From: Bowmanella pacifica
Lineage (GTDB): Bacteria; Pseudomonadota; Gammaproteobacteria; Enterobacterales; Alteromonadaceae
Length of the DNA: 64,000 nucleotides
Direction of reading: 5' to 3'
Assembly (NCBI RefSeq): GCF_014645355.1
Contig: NZ_BMLS01000007.1
Location: 162,827 to 226,826, forward strand
A model generated the notes under the pieces. That model did no database searches. It saw only the letters and a program-made list of their open reading frames with translations, and was not told where the DNA came from. Of the stretch, positions 17,618 to 25,556 are shown piece after piece. The translations under genes were made by a program, and so were the position numbers. How positions within the stretch are numbered: the first letter of the stretch is position 1; the number at the start of each line of letters is the position of its first letter.

Positions 17618-19108
17618 TTAACCTCCCATCGAACTCAGGGATGCAATCATAGCATTTCTGGTTTGATTTAAGCGGGCTACTGTCATATCCAGGCCCAGAT
17701 ATTTTTTACGCAAATTTTGCTCAAAATCCATCATCTGCAGATCAAGGCGCTCCCGTTCTGTATAAATTTCTTCTCGTTGATCTTTGTAGGAGTCTTCCCG
17801 CGATCTCAGCAAGCCGCCAAAGGTGGTGTACTCATGCAAATAATCATAGATACGAGTCGCAATGCCACTGTCCGCATCAGTAAACAACTTGCCCACTTCA
17901 TCAAAGTGATCAGAAAGCGCATCTTTTAATAAGTCTTCACCAGACCCGATGCCATACTCGTCATTGGCGGTAATCTGTAGCTTGCCGTCACGGTCAAAAG
18001 ACACGCCTAACTGGAACAAGCTGCCCAACTCCGAACCAGGTACACTTGATGCCACAATATTGGCAAGACCGGTGCGAATATCCCTGGCCATAAAATCCCC
18101 TGCCAACGGACCATCTTCTTCCAACTCAGAAGCACCGTACTTGGTCAGGTTTTTCATTTCATCCATCAGGGCATTGTAGTTATCAACAAAGTCCCGGACC
18201 AGCTTTTCAACCCCGTCGGAATCAAAGCCTATTTTCAGGGTAGATTCTTCAAACACACCATTGGCGTCTTTGCTGGATAAGGCTTTGGCATCAAAGCTGA
18301 CGTTTTCAATAACGTTTTCAAACTTGTTGGTACTACTTTCAACTTCAATACCATCAATGGTCGCTTTCGCGTTCTTCGCTTCATTGCCAGCCGCAGGAGC
18401 AAGATAGGTAGCGGTTTCGGAAGAGTCCGTAGTAGACACCCGTTGCAGGTCGGCAATGTCGTCGTTATTCACGATCACTAAGTCATTACCTGCACCGGTT
18501 TTTTCAGATGTAAACACCAGCTTGGCACCACCATCGGCAGTACCGGTGTTGATAATACTGGCTGTTACGCCGAAGTTTTCCGATGCGTTATTCACGGCAT
18601 TACGTAACTGCTGAAGCGTCATACCCGCAGTGACGTTAATATCAAAGCTGTCACTGCCGACTTTAAAGGTCATAGAACCCGCGGTATTACTCACCACATC
18701 GCTACTGGAGGTAAAACCACCACTGGCTGCGCTGGCGGTTTCTAAACGACTGCCGCTGGCAAGCTGAGTGATAGCAATCTTATAAGAACCGGTTACCGCA
18801 GAGTTAGACGCCTCAGCGCTAAAGGCACCGGTATTGGGGCCGTCTTCATCTTCACTGCTGCTGCCACCTGGGTGGTAGGCCGTGGCAGAACGCTGCCCAA
18901 GCTGATTCTCTTTACGCAGGGCATTTACGGTGTCTTTGAAGTCGTCCATCTTTGACTTCAATGCACCTAATCCGGATATCACGGCCTCAAGCTTCTCTTC
19001 TCTTTGATCGAGGCGGTCATACTTTGGCTTGCGCTCTGACTCAAGCAACTGCTTGACCAAATCATCTAGCGCCAGTCCTGATCCCACACCTAAAGATTGA
19101 ATAGCCAT
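17618..19108 (-). CDS. fliD: Flagellar filament cap protein FliD
   Basis: 496 aa. FliD (HAP2) forms the cap under which flagellin subunits fold. The N-terminal GVGSGLALDDLVKQLLESERKPK and coiled segment EEKLEAVISGLGALKSKMDDFKD are family hallmarks; the C-terminal FVDNYNALMDEM and MMDFEQNLRKKYLGLDMTVARLN with NAMIASLSSMGG form the D0/D1 coiled coil. The centre is Ser/Thr/Ala-rich, as usual. AAGAGG precedes the ATG. Lies 14 nt after flaG, same operon direction. Confidence 0.95.
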   Translation of the reverse strand: MAIQSLGVGSGLALDDLVKQLLESERKPKYDRLDQREEKLEAVISGLGALKSKMDDFKDTVNALRKENQLGQRSATAYHPGGSSSEDEDGPNTGAFSAEASNSAVTGSYKIAITQLASGSRLETASAASGGFTSSSDVVSNTAGSMTFKVGSDSFDINVTAGMTLQQLRNAVNNASENFGVTASIINTGTADGGAKLVFTSEKTGAGNDLVIVNNDDIADLQRVSTTDSSETATYLAPAAGNEAKNAKATIDGIEVESSTNKFENVIENVSFDAKALSSKDANGVFEESTLKIGFDSDGVEKLVRDFVDNYNALMDEMKNLTKYGASELEEDGPLAGDFMARDIRTGLANIVASSVPGSELGSLFQLGVSFDRDGKLQITANDEYGIGSGEDLLKDALSDHFDEVGKLFTDADSGIATRIYDYLHEYTTFGGLLRSREDSYKDQREEIYTERERLDLQMMDFEQNLRKKYLGLDMTVARLNQTRNAMIASLSSMGG

Positions 19109-19122
19109 GATAAACCTCTTAA

Positions 19123-19548
19123 TTAAACGGCCTTGTTAAACAGTACCCCCACCGCAGCGCCAACGTCGGACTGCAATTCGCGTATCCGCTCGGCTAGCTT
19201 TAACACCTCTTCCGAGGGTATTTGCCGGATAACTGTTCCAGACTCGGGATCCGTTACTCGGATAACAGACCGCTTACTGTCTTCATCAACAGAAAAACTT
19301 AACTGACGATTATGAGCAAAAATAAATTCTTTTACCTGCTCTACCGCCTGTTCAACCTCTTCTTCTCTGATATCGGCTACGACACCAGTTTCTTGAGTGA
19401 TATCTGATTGCAGTTTAGATTGCTGCTCACCCGACGGTGTCGCCTCTTTACTATTCTGCCCTTGCTTCTCCAGGATATTTTCCCGTGATTGTAGCAAGGC
19501 ATCAGTTCTAGCAAGACTCTGGCCACCTTGTGAAAAATCTACGTCCAT
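19123..19548 (-). CDS. flaG: FlaG family protein
   Basis: 141 aa. The first half is polar and low-complexity; the conserved FlaG core is in the second half: LSFSVDEDSKRSVIRVTDPESGTVIRQIPSEEVLKLAERIRE. FlaG proteins of polar flagella influence filament length; the mechanism is not settled. TGGAGG precedes the ATG by a normal distance. It sits between fla1 and fliD, the usual order in polar flagellin clusters. Confidence 0.9.
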   Translation of the reverse strand: MDVDFSQGGQSLARTDALLQSRENILEKQGQNSKEATPSGEQQSKLQSDITQETGVVADIREEEVEQAVEQVKEFIFAHNRQLSFSVDEDSKRSVIRVTDPESGTVIRQIPSEEVLKLAERIRELQSDVGAAVGVLFNKAV

Positions 19549-19572
19549 TTTTCACCTCCACATGCTGAAATA

Positions 19573-19605
19573 GTGGCCGCCAACACCCATAGTGTAGCGG
19601 CCTCT
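19573..19605 (-). other. Hairpin between fla1 and flaG
   Basis: GGCCGC (19575-19580) pairs with GCGGCC (19597-19602), with ACAC/GTGT able to pair inside. There is no T-run on either side. It may be a processing site or partial terminator lowering flaG-fliD expression relative to flagellin. Confidence 0.45.
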
Positions 19606-19610
19606 ACTTA

Positions 19611-20447
19611 TTATCCCAACAGTGACAATGCTGACTGAGGGCGTTGATTCGCCTGGCTCAGTACAGACAAGGACGCCTGCTGAACAATCTGGTTACGTGT
19701 CAGCTCAGCCGTTTCTGTCGCAAAGTCAGTATCCCGAATCCGAGAACGCGCACCGGCAATGTTCTCAGAAATGTTGCTCAGGTTACGGATAGTTGACTGG
19801 AAGCGGTTTTGCAACGCACCCAGGTCAGCTCGCACGCCACCGATAGCAGAAATAGCATCATCGATAGTGCCCAACGCTTTGGACGCATCGCCCACGGTTT
19901 TAACCGACGTTTGTGCCAAGCCCAGACCTGTCGCACTAAAGCCGTTTACACCCAGATTGGTTGAAGACAGGTTAACCGAGATAGTCTGACCCGCATTCGC
20001 ACCTACCAAAAACGCTGCAGAGTAATCACCTTGCAACAGGTTTACACCAGCGAACTGCGTGGTAGTGGCAATACGTGAAATTTCCGCTTTTAACGCAGAC
20101 ACTTCTTTTTGCAACGCAGCACGGTCAGCAGAACCGTTAATACCGTTTTGTGACTGCACCGCCAACTGACGAATACGCTGCAGCGATGTGGTGATCTCAG
20201 ACAGTGCACCTTCTGCAGTTTGAGTCAAAGAAATGGCATCGTTGGCATTTCTTACCGCCTGGTTAAGGCCTTGTACCTGCGCAGTCATACGATCTGAAAT
20301 CTGCAGACCGGCCGCATCATCAGCCGCCCTGTTGATTCTGAAACCAGAAGAGAGTCGCTCAAAGGACACTGAAAGTGCATTACCTGAATTAAACAACTGC
20401 CTTTGGGCGTTCAATGATGACACGTTGGTGTTTACATATAGAGTCAT
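19611..20447 (-). CDS. Flagellin (fla1)
   Basis: 278 aa, short flagellin with only the conserved D0/D1 ends and a small middle, as in many Alteromonadales. N-terminus [41 protein letters not shown]-terminus [20 protein letters not shown] and [19 protein letters not shown], the FliS-binding and coiled-coil part. The middle is Ser/Thr-rich and would be the site of pseudaminate attachment by Maf (inference). It resembles fla4 more than fla2/fla3. AGGAGG precedes the ATG. A clear FliA promoter is ~140 nt upstream. Confidence 0.96.
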   Translation of the reverse strand: MTLYVNTNVSSLNAQRQLFNSGNALSVSFERLSSGFRINRAADDAAGLQISDRMTAQVQGLNQAVRNANDAISLTQTAEGALSEITTSLQRIRQLAVQSQNGINGSADRAALQKEVSALKAEISRIATTTQFAGVNLLQGDYSAAFLVGANAGQTISVNLSSTNLGVNGFSATGLGLAQTSVKTVGDASKALGTIDDAISAIGGVRADLGALQNRFQSTIRNLSNISENIAGARSRIRDTDFATETAELTRNQIVQQASLSVLSQANQRPQSALSLLG

Positions 20448-20587
20448 AAAGATACCTCCTGAGAATTTATCCTGGTACCCTCATACCAGAGTAAATTCGC
20501 CTCATTTCAACCCATTACTGGGCTGCCTCATGATTGAACATTGACGCCGGGTCAAAATTCAAAACTTAAAATACCCCTCAACTCTAG

Positions 20588-20614
20588 GTATCGGCCAACC
20601 TTTGAGACTCTTTA
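20588..20614 (-). promoter_or_regulatory. Sigma-28 (FliA) promoter of fla1
   Basis: On the minus strand TAAA, 15 nt, then GCCGATAC, one base from the consensus TAAA-N15-GCCGATAA. It would give a leader of about 130 nt before the fla1 ATG. Confidence 0.85.
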
Positions 20615-20898
20615 GGATTTTTTTTGAATTTTTTTCAAAATAATCACAACACACTGATTTAAAAGAATTTTAAAGCTAGAAAAGATCTGCATCTGTACGC
20701 TACAGCAAAGAGCATTTTTGACTTGGAGGCAGGATTGAGATAGAAAGCGCGTCAGTAAACCAGCACAAAGCGTTCAGCCTATTCTCAGCGGTGAACTCAA
20801 GCAGCCAAGAACTTGGCATGAATAGTGCTAAAAGATTTAAGTATGTGAAGACATCAGGATATAGATGTTTGTGACAGGTCTGTCTTATTGACCGTCAT

Positions 20899-20924
20899 AA
20901 AAAAGCCGGGTCAGATGACCCGGC
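20899..20924 (-). terminator. Rho-independent terminator after fla2
   Basis: A 9-bp perfect stem, GCCGGGTCA with TGACCCGGC, two-base loop, followed on the minus strand by six T. It ends the fla2 message and isolates fla1. Confidence 0.9.
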
Positions 20925-20928
20925 CAAC

Positions 20929-20953
20929 TTGCTCAAGTTAGGAGAACGAGCAA
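20929..20953 (-). promoter_or_regulatory. Anti-Shine-Dalgarno stem-loop in fla2 3'UTR
   Basis: On the RNA, TTGCTC pairs with GAGCAA around a 13-nt loop GTTCTCCTAACTT. The stretch TTCTCCTAACTTGA (loop plus the first two bases of the 3' stem arm) is a perfect 14-nt complement of TCAAGTTAGGAGAA covering the fla3 ribosome site (23102-23115), and 11 nt of it match the fla2 site. It sits 4 nt before the terminator stem, as seeds do in many small regulatory RNAs. Confidence 0.65.
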
Positions 20954-21175
20954 ATTCGGTTTCGGTCCGACTGCGGGTTAGAGAATGCAAACTGGCCTCT
21001 CAACCAAAACTACACTCTCAGTCCGTCAGTCGGCGTTTTCTTCCTTCCCCCCCAGAGCCCTGGGGGGAGACTTATCCAGACGAGTCTGCATAAGTCTTCT
21101 GGTTGGCAGCCTTCAGGCTACCAGGGTCGGCCTCTCATTTCCTACCCTCTCAAACTCATTATCTTTGTATGGCGA
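20954..21175 (-). other. Structured 3'UTR of fla2
   Basis: No gene. Several inverted repeats lie in a row: CCCCCCAG/CTGGGGGG (21048-21067), AGACTTAT/ATAAGTCT (21068-21097), and TGGT..AGCC/GGCT..ACCA (21100-21123). None has a T-run, so they are not simple terminators. A 15-nt stretch (21010-21024) is identical to the fla4 leader at 24313-24327. Probably a long structured RNA end that could be processed. Confidence 0.5.
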
Positions 21176-22009
21176 TTAACCTTGTAACAACTGCAGTGCC
21201 GACTGCGGTCTTTGGTTTGCTTGCCCCAACACTGTGGTACTGGCCTGCTGAATAATCTGCCAACGGGTCAGTTCTGCCGTTTCGACGGCAAAGTCTGTAT
21301 CACGGATGCGCGATCTTGCCGCTGCGACGTTTTCTGAGATATTACTCAGGTTGCGAATCGTTGACTGAAAACGGTTCTGAATAGCACCTAAGTCAGCACG
21401 CTCTCCACCGATAATGGAAATAGCCATATCTACCGCCCCCAGGGCCCGAGATGCCTCCGCGGCGGTGGCAACCGATATATCATTGCCAGCACCAAATAAC
21501 CCAGTGGGGGTGAAACCGCCAGGACGTGAGATATTCACGCTAATAGTTTGGCCGGCATTGGCGCCTACCAGGAATACCGCGGAATAAGTGCCATCCAGGA
21601 TATTGACGCCACCAAATTGCGAGGTAATAGCAATACGGCTGATCTCTTGCTTAAGGGCCGAGACTTCTTTTTGCAGTGCCAGTCGGTCAGCCGAGCTGTT
21701 AATACCGTTTTGTGACTGTACCGCCAGTACTCGGATACGCTGCAGTGCAGTGGTAATTTCCTGCATAGCACCTTCAGCAGTCTGTGCCAGTGAAATCCCA
21801 TCATTGGCGTTGCGCACGGCCATATTCAGGCCCATGATCTGTGATGTCATTCGGTCCGATATCTGCAAACCCGCCGCATCATCCTTGGCGCTGTTAATTC
21901 TGAAACCTGAAGACAAACGCTCAAAAGCGGTATTCAGATTCGTACTAGAGGTAAACAATTGCCTGGTGGCATTTAACGACGATACGTTAGTACTTACATA
22001 CAAACTCAT
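21176..22009 (-). CDS. Flagellin (fla2)
   Basis: 277 aa, nearly identical to fla3 and more distant from fla1 and fla4. N-terminus [20 protein letters not shown] with [20 protein letters not shown]; middle carries FTPTGLFGAGND; C-terminus [20 protein letters not shown]. The lysine in NSAKDD and the TRWQ motif set fla2/fla3 apart from the other two. TTAGGAGA precedes the ATG. No good FliA promoter is visible just upstream (GCCGAGTA at 22050-22057 lacks a proper -35), so it may depend on readthrough from fla3 or another sigma factor. Confidence 0.96.
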   Translation of the reverse strand: MSLYVSTNVSSLNATRQLFTSSTNLNTAFERLSSGFRINSAKDDAAGLQISDRMTSQIMGLNMAVRNANDGISLAQTAEGAMQEITTALQRIRVLAVQSQNGINSSADRLALQKEVSALKQEISRIAITSQFGGVNILDGTYSAVFLVGANAGQTISVNISRPGGFTPTGLFGAGNDISVATAAEASRALGAVDMAISIIGGERADLGAIQNRFQSTIRNLSNISENVAAARSRIRDTDFAVETAELTRWQIIQQASTTVLGQANQRPQSALQLLQG

Positions 22010-22263
22010 GATTCTCTCCTAACTTTAACGCCTGATATTGTTGTTTTTATACTCGGCTTTTTTACTTAAAAATGTTTGGCACGCTATGTGCTTTAATTTC
22101 TACGTAGTCAGGAAACTGACTCATGGTTTGCAGGTCCCTCAACCTGTAAAGCATGTGAGTGAGCGAAAGCTCTGGCCGTTCTGACAGGTTTGATGGCCTA
22201 CCTCAAACCTCTCACTACCTCCTGGCATCGAGCCTGTCAGTCGGCCACTATCCAATCCACCTC
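22010..22263 (-). other. fla3-fla2 intergenic region
   Basis: No gene. A long inverted repeat (22174-22188 with 22233-22246: GGCCG, CTGACAGG) encloses an 18-nt sequence (22213-22230) shared exactly with the fla4 3'UTR. GAGC/GCTC around GAAA lies at 22161-22172. The fla2 ribosome site is at 22013-22023. Confidence 0.55.
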
Positions 22264-23097
22264 TTATCCTTGCAATAACTGCAACGCTGACTGCGGTCTT
22301 TGATTGGCTTGACCTAATACCGTGGTACTGGCTTGCTGAATAATCTGCCAGCGGGTCAGTTCTGCCGTTTCAACGGCAAAGTCTGTATCACGGATACGTG
22401 ATCTTGCCGCCGATACGTTTTCTGAGATGTTGCTCAGGTTACGAATGGTTGACTGAAAGCGGTTTTGAATGGCACCCAAATCAGCTCGCTCCCCACCGAT
22501 AGTGGAAATAGCCAGGTCGACCAAGCTTAATGCCCTTGAAGCATCTGCGGCACTGGCAACAGAGACATCATTACCGGCACCAAATAACCCTGTGGGTGTA
22601 AAACCCCCTGGACGCGAAATATTCACGCTGATGGTTTGGCCGGCGTTGGCGCCAACCAGGAACACCGCGGAATAGGTGCCATCAAGGATATTCACGCCAC
22701 CAAATTGCGAGGTGATGGCGATCCGGCTGATTTCTTGTTTAAGGGCTGAGACCTCTTTTTGCAGCGCCAATCGGTCTGCCGAGCTGTTAATGCCGTTTTG
22801 CGACTGAACAGCTAGCACCCGGATACGCTGCAGCGCGGTAGTAATCTCCTGCATAGCACCTTCAGCGGTTTGCGCCAGGGATATGCCGTCGTTAGCATTA
22901 CGTACCGCCATGTTTAAACCCATGACCTGAGACGTCATACGATCAGAGATTTGCAAACCTGCCGCATCATCTTTTGCGCTATTAATCCGAAAGCCGGAAG
23001 ACAAGCGTTCAAACGCGGTGTTCAGATTCATATTTGACGTGAACAACTGCCTGGTCGCATTCAACGACGAGACGTTGGTGCTTACATAAAGACTCAT
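22264..23097 (-). CDS. Flagellin (fla3)
   Basis: 277 aa, differing from fla2 at only a few positions (SNM for SST near residue 22, VASAADASRALSLVDLAIS in the middle). The same [16 protein letters not shown] and VETAELTRWQIIQQ motifs are present. The near-identity points to recent duplication or gene conversion. The ribosome site TTAGGAGA lies in TCAAGTTAGGAGAA, which is exactly complementary to RNA in the fla2 3'UTR. A FliA-type promoter lies ~150 nt upstream. Confidence 0.96.
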   Translation of the reverse strand: MSLYVSTNVSSLNATRQLFTSNMNLNTAFERLSSGFRINSAKDDAAGLQISDRMTSQVMGLNMAVRNANDGISLAQTAEGAMQEITTALQRIRVLAVQSQNGINSSADRLALQKEVSALKQEISRIAITSQFGGVNILDGTYSAVFLVGANAGQTISVNISRPGGFTPTGLFGAGNDVSVASAADASRALSLVDLAISTIGGERADLGAIQNRFQSTIRNLSNISENVSAARSRIRDTDFAVETAELTRWQIIQQASTTVLGQANQRPQSALQLLQG

Positions 23098-23245
23098 GTT
23101 TTTCTCCTAACTTGATAAATTTTCGAGCCAGACTTGTTGTTTTTATTAGTTATCTGGCTACAGACAAACCTATGTTATTGTTTTTATTGGCTTGTCTTGC
23201 ATCTGAGCTGTTTTTTATTTTTATTACTCAGTGCTTACGCTTAAG

Positions 23246-23273
23246 TTATCGAGCAAAACGGACAAAAACTTTA
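23246..23273 (-). promoter_or_regulatory. Sigma-28 promoter of fla3
   Basis: On the minus strand TAAAGTTT (perfect -35) and CTCGATAA (-10, two mismatches to GCCGATAA); the TAAA-to-box distance is 16, one more than usual. Confidence 0.65.
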
Positions 23274-23343
23274 GGAAAAAATGCAGAAATAACGAAACTC
23301 CCAAAAAATAATATATTTTTCAGGATGTTACAGATTTTCAGAA

Positions 23344-23372
23344 GGGGAAACAGACCGGGGTTTCCCCCGGTC
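23344..23372 (-). terminator. Two mutually exclusive hairpins after fla4
   Basis: GACCGGGG/CCCCGGTC (23353-23360 with 23365-23372) and GGGGAAAC/GTTTCCCC (23344-23351 with 23360-23367) overlap, so only one can form. The tail on the minus strand is TGTTTCCCC, a poor T-run; a leaky terminator or RNA switch are both possible. Confidence 0.5.
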
Positions 23373-23375
23373 AAA

Positions 23376-23403
23376 TCGCTCTACGTTAGGAGAGAGTGAG
23401 CGA
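23376..23403 (-). promoter_or_regulatory. Anti-Shine-Dalgarno stem-loop in fla4 3'UTR
   Basis: On the RNA, TCGCTC pairs with GAGCGA; the 16-nt loop contains TCTCTCCTAAC, an 11-nt perfect complement of the fla2 ribosome site (22013-22023) and 8 nt of fla4's own. It stands just before the GC-rich hairpin, the same order as after fla2. Confidence 0.55.
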
Positions 23404-23409
23404 AATCAT

Positions 23410-23458
23410 GTATTGAACCCAGGCCCATCGACACTACCTCCTGGCATCGGTTCAATAC
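23410..23458 (-). repeat. Inverted repeat with conserved loop, fla4 3'UTR
   Basis: GTATTGAACC (23410-23419) and GGTTCAATAC (23449-23458) form a perfect 10-bp stem directly after the fla4 stop. The loop contains the 18-nt sequence shared with the fla3 3'UTR; on RNA it reads CGATGCCAGGAGGTAGTG, exposing a perfect AGGAGG. Confidence 0.7.
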
Positions 23459-23466
23459 TTATCTGC

Positions 23467-24303
23467 TTATCCCAACAACTGCAGTGCAGCCTGAGGACGC
23501 TGATTAGCCTGCGACAGTACAGTGGTACTCGCCTGCTGGATAATCTGGTTACGCGTCAGTTCAGCGGTCTCTGTTGCAAAGTCAGTATCGCGAATCCGTG
23601 AACGGGCACCCGATACGTTCTCTGAGATGTTGCTTAGGTTACGAATCGTTGACTGGAAGCGGTTTTGCAGCGCACCCAGGTCGGCACGAATACCACCAAT
23701 TGCAGAGATGGCCTCATCAATAGTGCCCAGGGCAGTAGATGCACCACCAATAGTTGCCACGCTAGTCGTAGCCAGACCTAAGCCTGTAGCACTGAATCCG
23801 TCGATACCCAGCTTATTGGCAGACAGGTTAACAGAGATAGTCTGTCCAGCATTTGCGCCAACCAGGAATGCTGCTGAGTAACCGCCTTTGAGCAGATCGA
23901 CACCGGCAAATTGCGTGGTAGTGGCAATACGGGAAATTTCAGACTTCAGCGCAGACACTTCTTTTTGCAGTGCCGCACGGTCAGCAGAGCTGTTAATACC
24001 GTTTTGTGATTGCACCGCCAGGACACGGATACGCTGCAAAGACGTAGTAATTTCCTGCAAGGCACCTTCAGCAGTCTGCGTCAGTGAAATCGCGTCGTTA
24101 GCGTTACGTACAGCCTGGTTTAAACCTTGAACCTGTGAGGTCATACGATCAGTGATCTGCAGACCTGCGGCATCATCGGCGGCACGGTTAATACGGAAGC
24201 CGGAGGACAGACGCTCGAATGAAACATTCAATGCTGTTCCGGAGTTGAACAATTGACGTTGCGCATTGATAGACGAAACGTTGGTGTTAACGTATAAGGA
24301 CAT
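23467..24303 (-). CDS. Flagellin (fla4)
   Basis: 278 aa, first flagellin gene in transcription order. N-terminus [41 protein letters not shown]-terminus [31 protein letters not shown]. Close to fla1, differing mostly in the central region ([22 protein letters not shown]). TAGGAGAGG precedes the ATG. Its promoter matches FliA, with a ~115-nt leader. Divergent from the sialidase-fold gene. Confidence 0.96.
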   Translation of the reverse strand: MSLYVNTNVSSINAQRQLFNSGTALNVSFERLSSGFRINRAADDAAGLQITDRMTSQVQGLNQAVRNANDAISLTQTAEGALQEITTSLQRIRVLAVQSQNGINSSADRAALQKEVSALKSEISRIATTTQFAGVDLLKGGYSAAFLVGANAGQTISVNLSANKLGIDGFSATGLGLATTSVATIGGASTALGTIDEAISAIGGIRADLGALQNRFQSTIRNLSNISENVSGARSRIRDTDFATETAELTRNQIIQQASTTVLSQANQRPQAALQLLG

Positions 24304-24425
24304 AAACCTCTCCTACACTCTCAGTCCAGCAGTCGCTGGCATCCGGCTCACGCCGAAGGTTAAAAACACTTTAAGAACAATAACTTTGGTTAAAAAGTTA
24401 GTGTTACTGGCTCTCTCGCTTAAGG

Positions 24426-24452
24426 TTATCGACGCCCCGGCAAACTCCTTTA
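24426..24452 (-). promoter_or_regulatory. Sigma-28 promoter of fla4
   Basis: On the minus strand TAAA, 15 nt, GTCGATAA: one mismatch to the FliA consensus. Confidence 0.8.
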
Positions 24453-24561
24453 GAAAAATTTTGCCTCCCCGGCAAAAAAGCGGAAAAAACTTGCCGCCTT
24501 TGCATTCTTAAAGAACTTGCGTTTCAATGACTTTCTCGAAAATTCGGCTCAGAAAAGAAAA

Positions 24562-25509
24562 ATGCACGAACAGTGGCAATCATGTGTATGGCAGCGTGGT
24601 CAACACAACGCGTTTACGGATTTATGTGAATTCAACGGCATGTTGGTGTGTAGTTTCAGAGAAGCAACCAACCATATCAGTGCCGATGGTGTTATTCGGC
24701 TGCTATATCTGGATATGCAAGGCAAGCTTATTCGCCATCAGCAGGTCAAGCTGCCTGGGGCGGATCTTCGTGATCCCAAATTATCGGTAACACCGGACGG
24801 AAAGCTATTATTGCTGGCCTATGCCAAGGTGTATAACGGCCACCAGGATCCTGTCTATCGCCAGGCCTACACCTGGCTGACACAAGACGGTCAAAGCTGG
24901 TCATCCCCCAAACAACTGGGTGATAAAAACTGGTGGTTGTGGCGTCTGCGCTGGCACAAAGACAAGGCTTATGGTGTGGCTTATAACCGCGAAGCACAAA
25001 ATACCAGGCTATATGCCGGCCTTCCGCGTCGAACTTTTGAATGTGTTGAACCGCAGCTTTTTAGCCTGAAGAAGCAAGGTAAAGGATACCCAAACGAGAG
25101 TGATCTGCATTTTAGTGCAGATGGCACAGCGCAGGTTTTATTGCGCCGGGATGCAGACAGCTGCACCGCTCAGCTGGGAATTTCAGCTCCCCCTTATCGG
25201 CGCTGGGTATGGCATGATTTAGGCTTTTATTTGGCTGGGCCACGCATGTTGAATTTATCGCAAGGTTATAGCCTGCTGGCAGGACGAATCTGGCAACAAG
25301 ACGGGCCCAAAACAGCTTTGGTTTTGTTGAATTTGCAAACTATGAAACCTTCATTGCTGCGGGTTTTACCCTCGGGGGGGGATACCAGCTACCCTGGGTT
25401 AGTCAGACAGGGCAATAACGTATTTGTCAGCTACTACTCCAGTCATCAGCACCATAAAGCCTGTATTTACCTGGCCAAGTTCACATTAGATGACGAATTA
25501 CTTAGCTGA
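24562..25509 (+). CDS. Sialidase-fold (BNR beta-propeller) protein
   Basis: 315 aa from ATG at 24562; a TTG at 24517 would add 15 residues. Repeated beta-rich units suggest a sialidase-superfamily propeller: FTDLCEFNGMLVCSFREATNH with an Arg placed like the first of the arginine triad, an Asp-box-like TQDGQSWSSP, QVLLRRDAD (second Arg candidate), and GGDTSYPGLV near the end. There is no signal peptide, so it should be cytosolic. It lies alone between the flagellins and flgL, divergent from fla4. A link to nonulosonic-acid-modified flagellin is tempting but unproven; many proteins of this fold are not sialidases. Confidence 0.65.
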   Translation: MHEQWQSCVWQRGQHNAFTDLCEFNGMLVCSFREATNHISADGVIRLLYLDMQGKLIRHQQVKLPGADLRDPKLSVTPDGKLLLLAYAKVYNGHQDPVYRQAYTWLTQDGQSWSSPKQLGDKNWWLWRLRWHKDKAYGVAYNREAQNTRLYAGLPRRTFECVEPQLFSLKKQGKGYPNESDLHFSADGTAQVLLRRDADSCTAQLGISAPPYRRWVWHDLGFYLAGPRMLNLSQGYSLLAGRIWQQDGPKTALVLLNLQTMKPSLLRVLPSGGDTSYPGLVRQGNNVFVSYYSSHQHHKACIYLAKFTLDDELLS

Positions 25510-25556
25510 GCCCAAGTCTTTCTGACAGGGCCCCTTGACCAGATAAACAGCCCAAG

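Noticed and set aside
21588..22022. Long plus-strand frame opposite fla2 (and similar ones opposite fla1, fla3, fla4)
   Set aside because: Arises from the biased codon use of flagellin; no ribosome site and no recognisable protein.
22050..22057. GCCGAGTA as FliA -10 box for fla2
   Set aside because: No TAAA at 15 nt upstream; match too weak to annotate.
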